Shown here piece after piece: positions 12,044 through 20,290 of a stretch of 39,290 bases of DNA. This DNA comes from Propionibacteriaceae bacterium. GTDB lineage: Bacteria; Actinomycetota; Actinomycetes; Propionibacteriales; Propionibacteriaceae. The notes beneath the pieces were generated by a model. It did not search any database, was not told where the DNA came from, and saw only the letters and a program-made list of their open reading frames with translations. A program made the position numbers and the translations under genes. Position 1 is the first letter of the stretch. Every line of letters begins with the position of its first letter. The DNA lies in NCBI GenBank assembly GCA_021323255.1, contig JAJTCL010000008.1:1-39290 (forward strand), read 5' to 3'.

Positions 12044-12137
12044 GCGCGAGCGCAGCCAGCACCAGCCCCAGCGGCGAGCTGTGGGACGAAGGAAGAGGCA
12101 TCCAGAGCGCGATCACCGCGAGCGCAGCGAGCAATCA
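12044..12137. repeat. dispersed GCGAGCGCAGCGAGC-type repeat, copy 1
   Basis: Lies in the 308-bp non-coding stretch 11871-12178 between divergent genes. It has two blocks: 12044-12083 (GCGCGAGCGCAGCCAGCACC continuing to GGCGAGCTGTG) and 12116-12137 (CCGCGAGCGCAGCGAGCAAT plus CA). Both blocks recur in the same order and orientation at 19481-19519 and 19596-19617 with few differences, while the spacer between them differs. A strong-looking purine run (GAGGAGGAGGGAGGGGAC) followed by ATG at 12013 opens a 78-codon frame through this repeat, but it has no recognisable similarity and I do not call it a gene. Confidence 0.8.
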
Positions 12138-12178
12138 GATGTTGGCACATTGTCGCGTCGCTGGGTTGGATGAAGCAC

Positions 12179-13324
12179 ATGGCCGATGCGAATCCACCGG
12201 CGCTGCTCACGGCCCGGACGTTCCCCGCCGGAGTGCCGACTCTGATTGATGCAGCGGCCGGCGTCAAGCTCCGGGCGGCTGGCAGCGGCGACCTTGCGGG
12301 AATGGTGGAGCAATGCCGCGATCCCGAGACGATCCGCTGGACAAGCGTCCCTACCCCGGATGATGGCTACCAGCTCCGAGACGCCGCGGAATTTCTGGCA
12401 CAGATTGCCGCCGATTGGACGAGTGGTGAACGGCTCGCCTGGACTATCGAGGCTCATCGAGACTCCGCGCGGGGCTTCTGTGGCAGCATCGACCTTCGGC
12501 TGGAGGGCGACGGGATTGCCGAGGTCGGCTTTGGCTTGCATCCGCAGGCACGCGGCCGCGGCATGATGACTGCGGCATTGCGGTTGGTCTGCGATTACGG
12601 GTTCGAGGTTGCCGGGCTCCAGATCATTCGCTGGCGCGCGGTGGTCGGCAACTGGGCATCGCGGCGTGTCGCGGCGAATGTCGGTTTCATCTTCGACGGC
12701 ACCGTGCGGCGCCTGCTGGCACACAGAGGTGAGCTGCTGGACGGCTGGATCGCCACCCTGACCCGCGAAGACCCTCGGGTACCGCAACCATGGCTGCAGC
12801 CGGTTGAGCTGCAAGGGGCCGGGATCCGGCTGCGAGCCTTCCGTACCTCTGATGTCGACCGCATCGTCGAAGCCTGCTCTGATCCGCATACCGCGCATTG
12901 GCTGGTCTCGATGCCACGGCCGTACCAGACACACAACGCTCTCGCCTACCTGGACTCGGTTCGCGAGCTGGCCGCGCGAGGGATCGGCGTCACCTGGTGC
13001 ATGGCTGACCCCGAGGACGACCGGTGCTTGGGTTCGATCAGCCTGGACGGTCTCCATGGCTACGCGAGGCGAGGCGAGATCGGTTATTGGGCGCATCCCG
13101 ACACCCGGGGTCGCGGCGTGGTGAGCGAGGCTGTCCGGGTGGTGACGCAGCACGCCAGAAGCACCGGTCTGGTGAGGTCGCTCATCATTCGCTGTGCGCG
13201 CAGTAACACGGCGTCGCGACGGGTGGCCGAACGCGCTGGCTACACCAAAGTCGGCATTCAGCCCGCCGCGGAGCCGCTGGGCGACGGTCAGCTGGCCGAC
13301 TTGGTGCTCTATTCCTGCCCATAG
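12179..13324 (+). CDS. protein with two tandem GNAT acetyltransferase domains
   Basis: Predicted cytoplasmic acetyl-CoA-dependent N-acetyltransferase of the RimJ/RimL-like GNAT group; the acceptor is unknown. The 381 residues form two copies of the fold. Copy 1 (about 25-190) has FGLHPQARGRGMMTAALRLV and ASRRVAANVGF. Copy 2 (about 205-375) has YWAHPDTRGRGVVSEAVRVV and ASRRVAERAGYTKVG. Each has the R/Q-x-x-G-x-G/A type acetyl-CoA loop (ARGRGM, TRGRGV), so both may bind cofactor. I prefer the ATG at 12179 (MADANPPALL) because GGATGA lies five bases upstream; an in-frame ATG at 12170 is possible. The open frame reaches back to 11873 but that part is repeat sequence. It converges with the anti-sigma factor remnant. 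Confidence 0.85.
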   Translation: MADANPPALLTARTFPAGVPTLIDAAAGVKLRAAGSGDLAGMVEQCRDPETIRWTSVPTPDDGYQLRDAAEFLAQIAADWTSGERLAWTIEAHRDSARGFCGSIDLRLEGDGIAEVGFGLHPQARGRGMMTAALRLVCDYGFEVAGLQIIRWRAVVGNWASRRVAANVGFIFDGTVRRLLAHRGELLDGWIATLTREDPRVPQPWLQPVELQGAGIRLRAFRTSDVDRIVEACSDPHTAHWLVSMPRPYQTHNALAYLDSVRELAARGIGVTWCMADPEDDRCLGSISLDGLHGYARRGEIGYWAHPDTRGRGVVSEAVRVVTQHARSTGLVRSLIIRCARSNTASRRVAERAGYTKVGIQPAAEPLGDGQLADLVLYSCP

Positions 13325-13336
13325 AGCTCTAGTCGT

Positions 13337-14043
13337 CTATCCCGGAAGGGTCCCGCGGACCTGACTGTTCTGTGAGTGCAAGACGTTGCCGTCGTACGGC
13401 TCGATTGAGACGTCGACGATGTTAAAGCGCTCCAGGGAGCTGCCCAGCCGCGCCGGAAGCGGATAGGTTCCGGTACCTGCGGCCGAGAGCACGCCGAGGG
13501 AGTACATCCGCTTGCCGTCGGCGTTGATCAGCCACACCTCGCGGAACTCCTGCTGCGGCGGTGCACCCTCCACTCTGACCCGCAACTCGGTGGTCTCACG
13601 CTCTCGGATCAGCTCGGCAGTTCCTTCGCCTGAATGACCCGGTAGGGCGACGAGCGGGGTGCTGGAGAGAACCTGTGCATCATCTGTCTGCATGAAGTTG
13701 GCTATTGCTGTTGCCCCAATGCCGACGATCACACCGATTGCCGCCGCCAGGACGACCAAGACTCGGGATCTACGTCGCACGGGTGGTGACGGCGAATCGC
13801 TGCTGACCTCGTGGGTCGGAAGCATCGGTTCAGCCAGAGGAGCCGGACTGGAGCCCACGGTTTGCTGACCCGCGCCCGATTCGGAGCGCGACAATTCGTC
13901 CCGGATGCCGCGCCAGACTGCGTCCAGGGGCATCTGGCTAGCGCCGGGTCAGGCTCTTGCTGGCTGAGCTCGACAAGTCGGCTGAGCTCGGCGCGACATT
14001 GAGGACAGCCTGCCACGTGCTCGAGTGTGGCGATGCTCGTCAC
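13337..14043 (-). pseudogene. RskA-like anti-sigma factor, split by a frameshift
   Basis: The C-terminal part (13337-13933) is a good open frame of 198 residues: a cytoplasmic segment MPLDAVWRGIRDELSRSESG, one membrane helix (VLVVLAAAIGVIVGIGATAI) and an extracytoplasmic RskA_C-type domain with EFREVWLINADGKRMYSLG. The N-terminal zinc-binding anti-sigma segment is present, but in another frame from a possible GTG at 14043: LEHVAGCPQCRAELSRLVEL, which holds the H-x3-C-x2-C site. A single-base indel near 13933-13950 would join them as ...QEPDP-GASQMPLDAVW... The frame downstream of the zinc site runs on to 13729 without meaning. No sigma factor gene lies beside it. Either a genuine loss of function, a sequence error, or (least likely) programmed frameshifting. 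An annotation pipeline would probably report only 13337-13933. Confidence 0.72.
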
Positions 14044-14124
14044 TGGGCAACTGCGGAGGCGAATAGTCGGGTGGGTTGACGCAAACGGGGCGACACTCGG
14101 GGCAAGTCGTGCGAAGATCTGCTG

Positions 14125-15441
14125 GTGACATTGCAGGTGAGCGTCATCGGCACGAACTATCTGGGTGCTACCCACGCTGCAGGCCTAGCGGAATTCGGCC
14201 ATCAGGTCATCGGGGTTGACATCGATGTTGATCGCGTCAAGACGCTGAATGCTGGCCAGTCGCACATTTTCGAAGTTGGACTGGAGCCGCTGCTCGAGAG
14301 GCACACGGCGTCCGGACGACTGCGCTTCACCACCGACTACGCCGAGATTGCGGACTGGGCCGACGTACATTTCCTGGCCCTGGGGACCCCATCGGGCCCT
14401 GGCGGCGCCGCTGACCTGAGTCAGTTGTATGCGGCTGTTGACACGCTGGCACCGTTACTGACCAAGCCGACTCTGGTGGTCGGGAAGTCCACGGTGCCAG
14501 TTGGTACGGCGATGGCACTCGAGGAGCGACTGCGCAGCTCCTCGCCAGCGGGAAACGCCATCGAGGTGGCCTGGAATCCAGAATTTCTGCGTGAGGCCTA
14601 CGCCGTTGAAGGCACGCTGCGTCCTGACCGGCTCGTCTTCGGGACGCACTCCCGGCACGCTTTGGAGCTGCTGGAGGAAATCTATGCGATTCCCATCACT
14701 GACCGCGTTCCGGTTATTCGATGCGATATCGCGACCAGCGAGTTGATCAAGGCCGCTGCAAACGCGTTCCTGGCGACAAAGATCAGCTTTATCAACGCGA
14801 TGGCGCAGATGTGCCAGGCGGCAGGCGGCGATGTTGTCTTGCTGGCAGACGCCATCGGATATGACGAGCGAATCGGGCGGGAGTTCCTCAACGCCGGGTT
14901 GGGTTTCGGCGGCGGCTGCCTGCCGAAGGACATTGCGGCCCTGGCGGTACAAGCCGAGCAGCTTGGCGTCGATGTGCTGAGCGACTTCATTCGCTCAGTG
15001 GAGGCGATCAACGCCGGCCAGCGGACCGAACTCGCAGAGCTGGCAATCGATCAGGCTGGTGGCAGCGTGGCCGGCAAGCGCATTGCCGTCCTCGGGGCGG
15101 CGTTCAAGCCTGGTACCGATGACACCCGGAACTCCCCCGCGCTGACCGTGGCAGATCAGTTACACGCGGCAGGCGCAGACGTACGCATCTATGACCCGCA
15201 GGCGAGACTCGCTCCGCGCGAGGGCTTCACTCAGGTGGCCAGCGTCGAGCAGGCGCTGCTGGGCGCGGAGGTAGTGCTGCACCTGACCGAGTGGCCCGAG
15301 TTCCGTCAGCTCGACCCAGAACGGCTTGGTGATCTGGTCCGATCCAGGGTGATCATCGACGGCCGGCTCAAGCTTCATGCCCCCACGTGGCGCAATGCCG
15401 GCTGGAAACTCGTCCAGATCGGGCGCGCCAACAGCCTCTGA
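14125..15441 (+). CDS. UDP-glucose 6-dehydrogenase
   Basis: Oxidises UDP-glucose to UDP-glucuronate with two NAD+, supplying sugars for cell-surface polysaccharide. The 438-residue product has the NAD-binding N-domain (VSVIGTNYLGATHAAGLAEF), the KSTVPVGT segment, WNPEFLREAYAV, ELIKAAANAFLATKISFIN, the catalytic Cys265 in GFGGGCLPKD, and the C-domain VLGAAFKPGTDDTRNSP. One oddity: the glycine motif reads GTNYLG where GTGYLG is usual, so the middle glycine is Asn. The start is the GTG at 14125, with only a weak ribosome site; it diverges from the anti-sigma remnant. No other surface-sugar genes are adjacent. It could act on another UDP-sugar, but the family call is firm. Confidence 0.92.
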   Translation: MTLQVSVIGTNYLGATHAAGLAEFGHQVIGVDIDVDRVKTLNAGQSHIFEVGLEPLLERHTASGRLRFTTDYAEIADWADVHFLALGTPSGPGGAADLSQLYAAVDTLAPLLTKPTLVVGKSTVPVGTAMALEERLRSSSPAGNAIEVAWNPEFLREAYAVEGTLRPDRLVFGTHSRHALELLEEIYAIPITDRVPVIRCDIATSELIKAAANAFLATKISFINAMAQMCQAAGGDVVLLADAIGYDERIGREFLNAGLGFGGGCLPKDIAALAVQAEQLGVDVLSDFIRSVEAINAGQRTELAELAIDQAGGSVAGKRIAVLGAAFKPGTDDTRNSPALTVADQLHAAGADVRIYDPQARLAPREGFTQVASVEQALLGAEVVLHLTEWPEFRQLDPERLGDLVRSRVIIDGRLKLHAPTWRNAGWKLVQIGRANSL

Positions 15442-15450
15442 CGCCGACTT

Positions 15451-15516
15451 CCTAAGCCGACTTGTCAGAATCTCAGCACCATATGTGGTGCTGAGATTCT
15501 GACAAGTCGGCTTAGG
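15451..15516. terminator. 31-bp perfect palindrome (hairpin 1) between convergent genes
   Basis: Arms 15451-15481 and 15486-15516 are exact reverse complements (31 bp), separated by the four-base loop TATG. The inner arm sequence is CTTGTCAGAATCTCAGCACC, which recurs in hairpin 2 at 16475-16527. It sits nine bases after the UDP-glucose dehydrogenase stop and overlaps the ancestral stop of the DUF559 gene, so it can act on transcription from both sides. There is no T-run on either side, so it would be a U-tract-free terminator, or a palindromic mobile-type repeat that also terminates. Confidence 0.7.
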
Positions 15517-16397
15517 CGACGGGTGGTACCCCCATTGCTCTGAGGTCAGCGACGATCACACGCGGCTCTAGGCGCACCTCGAGAGCGGTAGCTCGCATTA
15601 CCCTGAGCTACGTCCATATGATGCGCGCCATCAATCTCAAGAACCACGATCTCACCTGAGGGAAGATCCCATTCGCAGTCCAGATAGCGCCATGCACCCC
15701 GCTGATCCCGGCGACGACTCTGGCGCTGGGGAGGGACCAGACGGTATCTACGACAGATGGCGGCGATATCCAGCTCACCGAGTGAGTGGGCACCACGTGA
15801 AATGTCGGCCAGTGCGACACGGAGGTAGGCCTTGTGACGTACGCGTCCGACGTAACTCAGAGCGTGGTCAAGCTCGGCTGGCGTACACAGCCTCTGCTGG
15901 ACCGCAGCGGCGAGCATCAGGCACGCAAAGCGCGGCCACGGCTGCCAAGCTGCCGCGTCAATGACAGAGCGGGAATCTTCGGTCCGTCTGAGACCGCGAT
16001 CCCGCGTCCAACGTGCCTCGCCGAGCCGCCGCGATTCATGGACAACGACCCCTGGAAATTGGGTAACTTTCGCACCGCGCGGGACGAGCAAGTGTATCTG
16101 CTTGGCCTCCGTTGCGAAGGTTCTGAAACCGGCTAGTTCCAGAGACGTATGACTGCACAGCGCCGCGATCGGGCTCGCATCCAGGATTGCAATCCACATC
16201 AGCTGTCGACGGCTAGGTTGAGCATTCTGCAGCAGAAGCACCTTGTCGCCGCACGCTGTCCATCGCTCAGCATCGAGCTGATTGCGAATGTAAGAACGGT
16301 GGAGGCCCATAGCCCGACACTGGTCTCGATGGATGACGCCGTTTTGGGAACGAGCCGTACGGCTGAGCTCAGGAAATCCATCTGTTGCTGCGTACAC
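15512..16397 (-). pseudogene. DUF559 (Vsr-like endonuclease fold) protein gene with damaged 3' end
   Basis: This actinobacterial family joins an N-terminal AbiEi-type winged helix (here SRTARSQNGVIHRDQCRAMG, then HRSYIRNQLDAERW) to a C-terminal DUF559 nuclease-like domain (RRRDQRGAWRYLDCEWDLPS, then GEIVVLEIDGAHHMDV). The present frame stops at 15546 after unrelated residues (GNASYRSRGAPRA). A different frame then gives MRATALEVRLEPRVIVADLR and AMGVPPVA, ending at the TAA 15512-15514, which is what the normal C-terminus of this family looks like. Roughly 20 codons between HHMDVAQ and this tail are missing and the frame has shifted. The start is unclear: GTG at 16397 gives the best family start, while the open frame begins at 16469. 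The gene is bracketed by hairpins 1 and 2. Its function in cells is unknown even for intact relatives. Confidence 0.75.
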
Positions 16398-16474
16398 GGC
16401 GCCGATTGTCGACGCGCGGTGACCGCGGAAGGAACCAGCTGCAAGAGATCTGTGGATAACTCGACCCACATTTT

Positions 16475-16527
16475 CGAGTTGTCAGAATCTCAGCACCAAA
16501 TTTGGTGCTGAGATTCTGACAAGTCGG
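16475..16527. terminator. palindrome (hairpin 2), same arms as hairpin 1, just after icd
   Basis: Arms 16479-16500 and 16501-16522 are exact reverse complements of 22 bp with no spacer; after one mismatch, three more pairs follow (CGA/TCG). The core CTTGTCAGAATCTCAGCACC or its near copy is shared with hairpin 1, about 1 kb away, and the flank AAGTCGG..TTAGG also matches. It lies three bases beyond the icd stop (16530-16532) and upstream of the DUF559 gene, so it probably ends icd transcription. No T-run follows. Confidence 0.7.
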
Positions 16528-16529
16528 TG

Positions 16530-17747
16530 TTAGGAGAGGCGGGTGGAAAGGTTGCTGTCCAGCGTGGCAAGAAACTCCTCGGTGGTCTGCCATGGCTGGT
16601 CGGGACCAACGAGCATGGCGAGATCTTTGGTCATGGCGCCGGCCTCCACCGATTTCACGACCACGTCTTCCAACGACTGAGCGAAGGCAATGACATCGGG
16701 TGTGCTGTCGAGCTTGCCCCGGTGCTTGAGGCCGCCGGTCCAGGCGTAGATCGAAGCGATCGGGTTGGTCGAGGTTGGCTTGCCCTGCTGATACTGCCGG
16801 TAGTGCCGGGTCACCGTGCCGTGGGCAGCCTCGGCCTCGACCGTCTTGCCATCCGGCGTCATCAGAACGCTCGTCATCAGTCCCAGCGAGCCAAAGCCCT
16901 GGGCGACGGTGTCGGACTGCACGTCGCCGTCGTAGTTCTTGCAGGCCCAGACGTACCCCCCGCCCCACTTGAGCGATGCCGCGACCATGTCATCGATCAA
17001 ACGGTGTTCATACGTCAGGCCGGCAGCCTGGAAATCGGCCGCGTATTCGCTCTCGAAGACCTCAGCGAAGATGTCTTTGAAGGCACCGTCGTACGCCTTC
17101 AAGATCGTGTTCTTGGTCGACAGATAAACCGGGTAGCCGCGCTCCAGTCCGTACGCGAACGACGCTCGCGCGAAATCGGCGATCGAGGCATTGAAGTTGT
17201 ACATGCCCATCGCCACGCCGCCGTCGGCTGGGAATTTCGCGACCACGTGCTGGATCGGCTCGCCGCCGTCTTCAGGCGTGAAGGTGATGGTGAGCTGCCC
17301 GGGACCTGGCACCTTGAAGTTGGTTGCTTTGTACTGGTCACCGTGCGCATGACGGCCGATCACGATCGGCTTGGTCCAGTTGGGCACCAGTCGCGGGATG
17401 TTGGAGATGATGATCGGCTCCCGGAAGACCACGCCACCCAGGATGTTGCGAATCGTCCCGTTGGGCGAAACCCACATCTGCTTGAGGTTGAACTCCTGCA
17501 CCCGAGCCTCATCCGGCGTGATGGTGGCGCACTTGACACCGACGCCGTGCTTCTTGATCGCGTTCGCCGCATCGACGGTGACCTGATCATCGGTGGCGTC
17601 GCGGTGGGTGATGCTGAGGTCGTAATACTCCAGGTTCACATCGAGATAGGGGTGGATCAGGCGGTCCTTGATGAATTGCCAGATGATCCGCGTCATCTCG
17701 TCGCCGTCGATCTCCACGACCGTGCCTTCGACCTTGATCTTCGCCAT
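16530..17747 (-). CDS. icd: NADP-dependent isocitrate dehydrogenase, eukaryotic-type homodimer class
   Basis: TCA-cycle enzyme converting isocitrate to 2-oxoglutarate with NADPH formation. The 405-residue product is of the subfamily shared with eukaryotic cytosolic IDH1: N-terminal [20 protein letters not shown], substrate loop [20 protein letters not shown], then [18 protein letters not shown], the catalytic Tyr/Lys region, [20 protein letters not shown] with the metal-binding aspartates, and the cofactor region [17 protein letters not shown], whose AAHGTVTRH is typical of the NADP enzymes. Starts at the ATG 17745-17747. It stands alone; hairpin 2 follows its stop directly. The kinase gene upstream is on the same strand, but the spacer contains a dispersed repeat. 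Confidence 0.97.
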   Translation of the reverse strand: MAKIKVEGTVVEIDGDEMTRIIWQFIKDRLIHPYLDVNLEYYDLSITHRDATDDQVTVDAANAIKKHGVGVKCATITPDEARVQEFNLKQMWVSPNGTIRNILGGVVFREPIIISNIPRLVPNWTKPIVIGRHAHGDQYKATNFKVPGPGQLTITFTPEDGGEPIQHVVAKFPADGGVAMGMYNFNASIADFARASFAYGLERGYPVYLSTKNTILKAYDGAFKDIFAEVFESEYAADFQAAGLTYEHRLIDDMVAASLKWGGGYVWACKNYDGDVQSDTVAQGFGSLGLMTSVLMTPDGKTVEAEAAHGTVTRHYRQYQQGKPTSTNPIASIYAWTGGLKHRGKLDSTPDVIAFAQSLEDVVVKSVEAGAMTKDLAMLVGPDQPWQTTEEFLATLDSNLSTRLS

Positions 17748-17792
17748 GCCGCCAACCTATCGAACGACCCCGTGGTGCATCGACCGGCGCCG

Positions 17793-17815
17793 TCCTGAGC
17801 CTGTCGAAGGGCTCA
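17793..17815. repeat. CCTGAGCCTGTCGAAGGG repeat copy overlapping a stop codon
   Basis: Plus-strand TCCTGAGCCTGTCGAAGGGC followed by TCA is an almost exact copy of the word found degenerately at 3004-3044. It fills most of the spacer downstream of the kinase gene, whose TGA stop (17813-17815) is part of the repeat, and lies 46 bp before the icd start. Confidence 0.78.
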
Positions 17816-18370
17816 CGTGCGATCCGGCGGCCGGTAGACCAGGTCGACCCGATCCTGTGGGCGTTGCGCCGCTTCGTACGCGTCCTCACTCGGCATCCAG
17901 TCCTTCAGCCAACGGCCAATCCGCTCCGGACCGTCCCGCTCCACGGCTCGCGCCAGCCGTTCCAGGTACGGCACCTCGACCCAGATGGTGAAGTCCCACG
18001 GAACACCGAGCCGTTCGTCGGTTGCGGATACTCCTTCGACAACGACCGGCACCCCGATCGGGACGGTGTGCCACTCCGCGCCCACATTGCGGTCGAAGTC
18101 CCAACGCTGATACCGCCCCGGTCGCCCGGCGAGCAGCGGCTTCAACACTTGGCGTACGAACCGGTCCCGCTCCCAGCCCTGAACATCTGGCCGGGCAAAG
18201 TCATCGATGTGCACTACCACCGACCCAGGCAGCGCTGCCGCAATCCGTGCCGCAAGTGTCGTCTTGCCCGTCGCACCCTTGCCGTCGACCCCGATCCAGC
18301 GGGTGCCTTGTTTGCCATCGAGAGCGGCGACGACAGCTGCGACCGGATCGACCGCAGAGTTGGGATCCAT
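17813..18370 (-). CDS. uridine-kinase-like P-loop kinase
   Basis: Small cytoplasmic P-loop kinase of the uridine kinase/AAA-type nucleoside kinase group. In 185 residues it shows a Walker A loop in WIGVDGKGATGKTTLAARIA, an aspartate pair in VVVHIDDFARPDVQGWERDR, QRWDFDRN, a Walker-B-like VPVVVEGVSATDERL, and the basic tail ERIGRWLKDWMPSEDAYEAA. Uridine kinases proper are longer and the substrate cannot be assigned; actinobacterial relatives are usually annotated only as uridine kinase family. Starts at the ATG 18368-18370, diverging from mdh with an 88-bp gap that should contain promoters for both. Its stop codon is embedded in a dispersed repeat. Confidence 0.8.
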   Translation of the reverse strand: MDPNSAVDPVAAVVAALDGKQGTRWIGVDGKGATGKTTLAARIAAALPGSVVVHIDDFARPDVQGWERDRFVRQVLKPLLAGRPGRYQRWDFDRNVGAEWHTVPIGVPVVVEGVSATDERLGVPWDFTIWVEVPYLERLARAVERDGPERIGRWLKDWMPSEDAYEAAQRPQDRVDLVYRPPDRT

Positions 18371-18458
18371 CGCCAGACCTCACCGTGCCGGGAATGCTCG
18401 ACCTTGCTAGCGTCACCCTACGAACCCCAGCTAGCCCACATCTGTTCGAGGAGTCTCC

Positions 18459-19448
18459 GTGAGCACACCCGTGAAGGTTGCTGTCACCGGCGCCGCCGGC
18501 CAAATTGGTTACAGCTTGCTGTTCCGGATCGGCAGTGGTTCGATGCTGGGCCCTGACCAGCCAGTCGAGTTGCGGCTGCTCGAAATCACCCCAGCCCTCA
18601 AGGCGCTGGAGGGTGTGGTGATGGAGCTCGACGACTGCGCCTTTCCGTTGCTGAGCAAGGTCGAGATCGGGGATGACCCCAAGGCCATCTTCGATGGAGT
18701 CAATCTGGCTTGCCTGGTCGGCGCCCGCCCGCGCACCAAAGGCATGGAGCGCGGCGACCTCCTGGAAGCCAACGGGGCGATCTTCAAGCCGCAGGGTCAG
18801 GCCTTGAATGATCACGCGGCCGATGATGTCAAGGTTCTGGTCACCGGCAACCCCGCGAACACCAATGCGCAGATCGCTATGCGCAATGCAGCCGACATCC
18901 CCCCTGAACGGTTTAATGCGTTGACCCGGCTCGACCACAATCGGGCCAAGGCTCAGCTTGCTGCGAAGACCGGTGCGAGCGTGAACGAGGTCACCCACAT
19001 GACGATTTGGGGCAATCACTCGGCTACTCAGTACCCGGATCTGTTCAATGCGCTGGTCCGCGGCCAGAACGCTGCCGAACTGATCGACGATCAGGACTGG
19101 CTGGAGTCCACCTTCCTGCCGACCGTGCAGCAGCGGGGGGCGGCCATCATCGAAGCCCGAGGGGCTAGTTCGGCCGCTAGCGCAGCCAACGCAACTGTGG
19201 AGCACATGCGGGACTGGGTACTCGGGACGACCGAGGGCGATTGGGTGTCGATGTCGGTACCCTCCGACGGCTCGTACGGGGTACCAGAGGGCGTGATCTC
19301 CTCATTCGCGTGCACGGTCTCCGGCGGCGCATACCAGATCGTGCCGGGGCTGGAGGTCAATGACTTTTCCCGCGGCAAGATCGACGCCAGTGTGGCCGAA
19401 CTCATCGAGGAGCGTGACGCGGTTCGGGCGCTCGGTCTCATCGACTAG
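18459..19448 (+). CDS. mdh: malate dehydrogenase (NAD)
   Basis: Interconverts malate and oxaloacetate in the TCA cycle. The 329 residues match the cytosolic-type bacterial MDH: nucleotide loop [20 protein letters not shown], cofactor-selecting acid at the end of strand two (LRLLE), mobile loop [19 protein letters not shown] with the substrate arginines, [23 protein letters not shown], and the catalytic His in [13 protein letters not shown]. The GTG at 18459 is preceded by GAGGAG at good spacing. After the stop come 225 bp of repeat-bearing non-coding sequence before the next gene. Confidence 0.97.
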   Translation: MSTPVKVAVTGAAGQIGYSLLFRIGSGSMLGPDQPVELRLLEITPALKALEGVVMELDDCAFPLLSKVEIGDDPKAIFDGVNLACLVGARPRTKGMERGDLLEANGAIFKPQGQALNDHAADDVKVLVTGNPANTNAQIAMRNAADIPPERFNALTRLDHNRAKAQLAAKTGASVNEVTHMTIWGNHSATQYPDLFNALVRGQNAAELIDDQDWLESTFLPTVQQRGAAIIEARGASSAASAANATVEHMRDWVLGTTEGDWVSMSVPSDGSYGVPEGVISSFACTVSGGAYQIVPGLEVNDFSRGKIDASVAELIEERDAVRALGLID

Positions 19449-19480
19449 CGATGTTCGCGCCGCCGATCTCCCAACAAATT

Positions 19481-19617
19481 GCGCGAGCGCAGCGAGCACC
19501 AACCCAGCGGCGAGCTGTGTGCAGGAGGAGATGGCGGAACAACGCTTTACGTTCTGACAGATCCGACGAAGACGGCGGCAACCCAGCGAACATCGCCGCG
19601 AGCGGAGCGAGCAATCA
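19481..19617. repeat. dispersed GCGAGCGCAGCGAGC-type repeat, copy 2
   Basis: Located in the spacer after mdh. Block a (19481-19519) matches 12044-12083 and block b (19596-19617) matches 12116-12137, with single-base differences, while the spacer between the blocks is longer here. The word AGAGCGCGAT also appears next to block b in both copies, before it in copy 1 and after it in copy 2. No coding function is visible. Confidence 0.8.
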
Positions 19618-19673
19618 AACAGAGCGCGATGCGTGCGCGAGCAGCTTACGACTTGTGCGTCACACTGGTTCCC

Positions 19674-20229
19674 ATGAGTGAAAGCCAGCCACCGAACCCG
19701 TTCAGCCGCGAGGCGTCAGAACCCGCAGACGGGCGCAACGCGAATCCGGACCCCGGTTCGGCAACGCCTCCGACCTATCAGCCGACAGGTGGCGAATCGC
19801 CCGCTCAAAACCCCGGTGACTGGCCCTCTTACCCCGCGACCGACCCTTACGGACGGCCCGCGACCGACCCTTACGCCGTGCCCGGTGAGTCCTACAGCGA
19901 CCCAAGCGCCAACTCCAGGTACGCCGGACCAGAAGCTGGCTTCGCGCCGCAGCGGTCTTCGCCGTACGGTGATTTTGGCCACAGCTATGGACAGCCAGCC
20001 GGCTATGAAAGCTCTCTCTATGAGTCCAACCCGTATCAGCCGGCCTTTGGCGCGGTGACCCCGTACGGCGCGGCGCCGGAGGTCACACCGACGGAGCAGC
20101 ATCCACAAGCCACCCTGGCGCTGATTGGGCGGTATCGTCACCGGCATTATCGGAGTGGCGATCTTCACCCTCGTAACGGTATTGATCGTACTTCTGGTCG
20201 TTGCCGGCATCGCCAGCACTGACTTTTAG
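19674..20229 (+). pseudogene. Pro/Tyr-rich membrane protein gene with a one-base frameshift in its membrane segment
   Basis: From the ATG at 19674 the product starts MSESQPPNPFSREASEP and continues as a Pro-, Ser-, Tyr-rich, probably disordered region. That region includes a 24-bp tandem duplication at 19833-19875 (ATDPYGRP/ATDPYAVP), then TEQHPQATLALI. The present frame then runs into basic residues and stops at 20222. Dropping one G from the GGG at 20127-20129 gives GGIVTGIIGVAIFTLVTVLI and VLLVVAGIASTDF, a membrane helix ending at the TAG 20227-20229. The following gene has the same plan (Pro/Gln-rich, HPQGTMILI, helix), supporting the corrected reading. A recent frameshift or a base-call error are equally possible. 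Intact function unknown. Confidence 0.7.
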
Positions 20230-20290
20230 CGCCTGATGAAATGTGGCCCGTCTCAACCAGCCCTCTGCGCTGTCCGGCCCTTGAGGAACA

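Noticed and set aside
12013-12249. A 78-codon plus-strand ORF with a very purine-rich leader
   Set aside because: It runs through a dispersed repeat and into the GNAT gene in another frame; composition is that of the repeat, and no similarity is recognised.
15512-16527. A toxin-antitoxin or abortive-infection system built on the AbiEi-like/DUF559 protein
   Set aside because: Only one gene is present, with no partner toxin, and its 3' end is broken.
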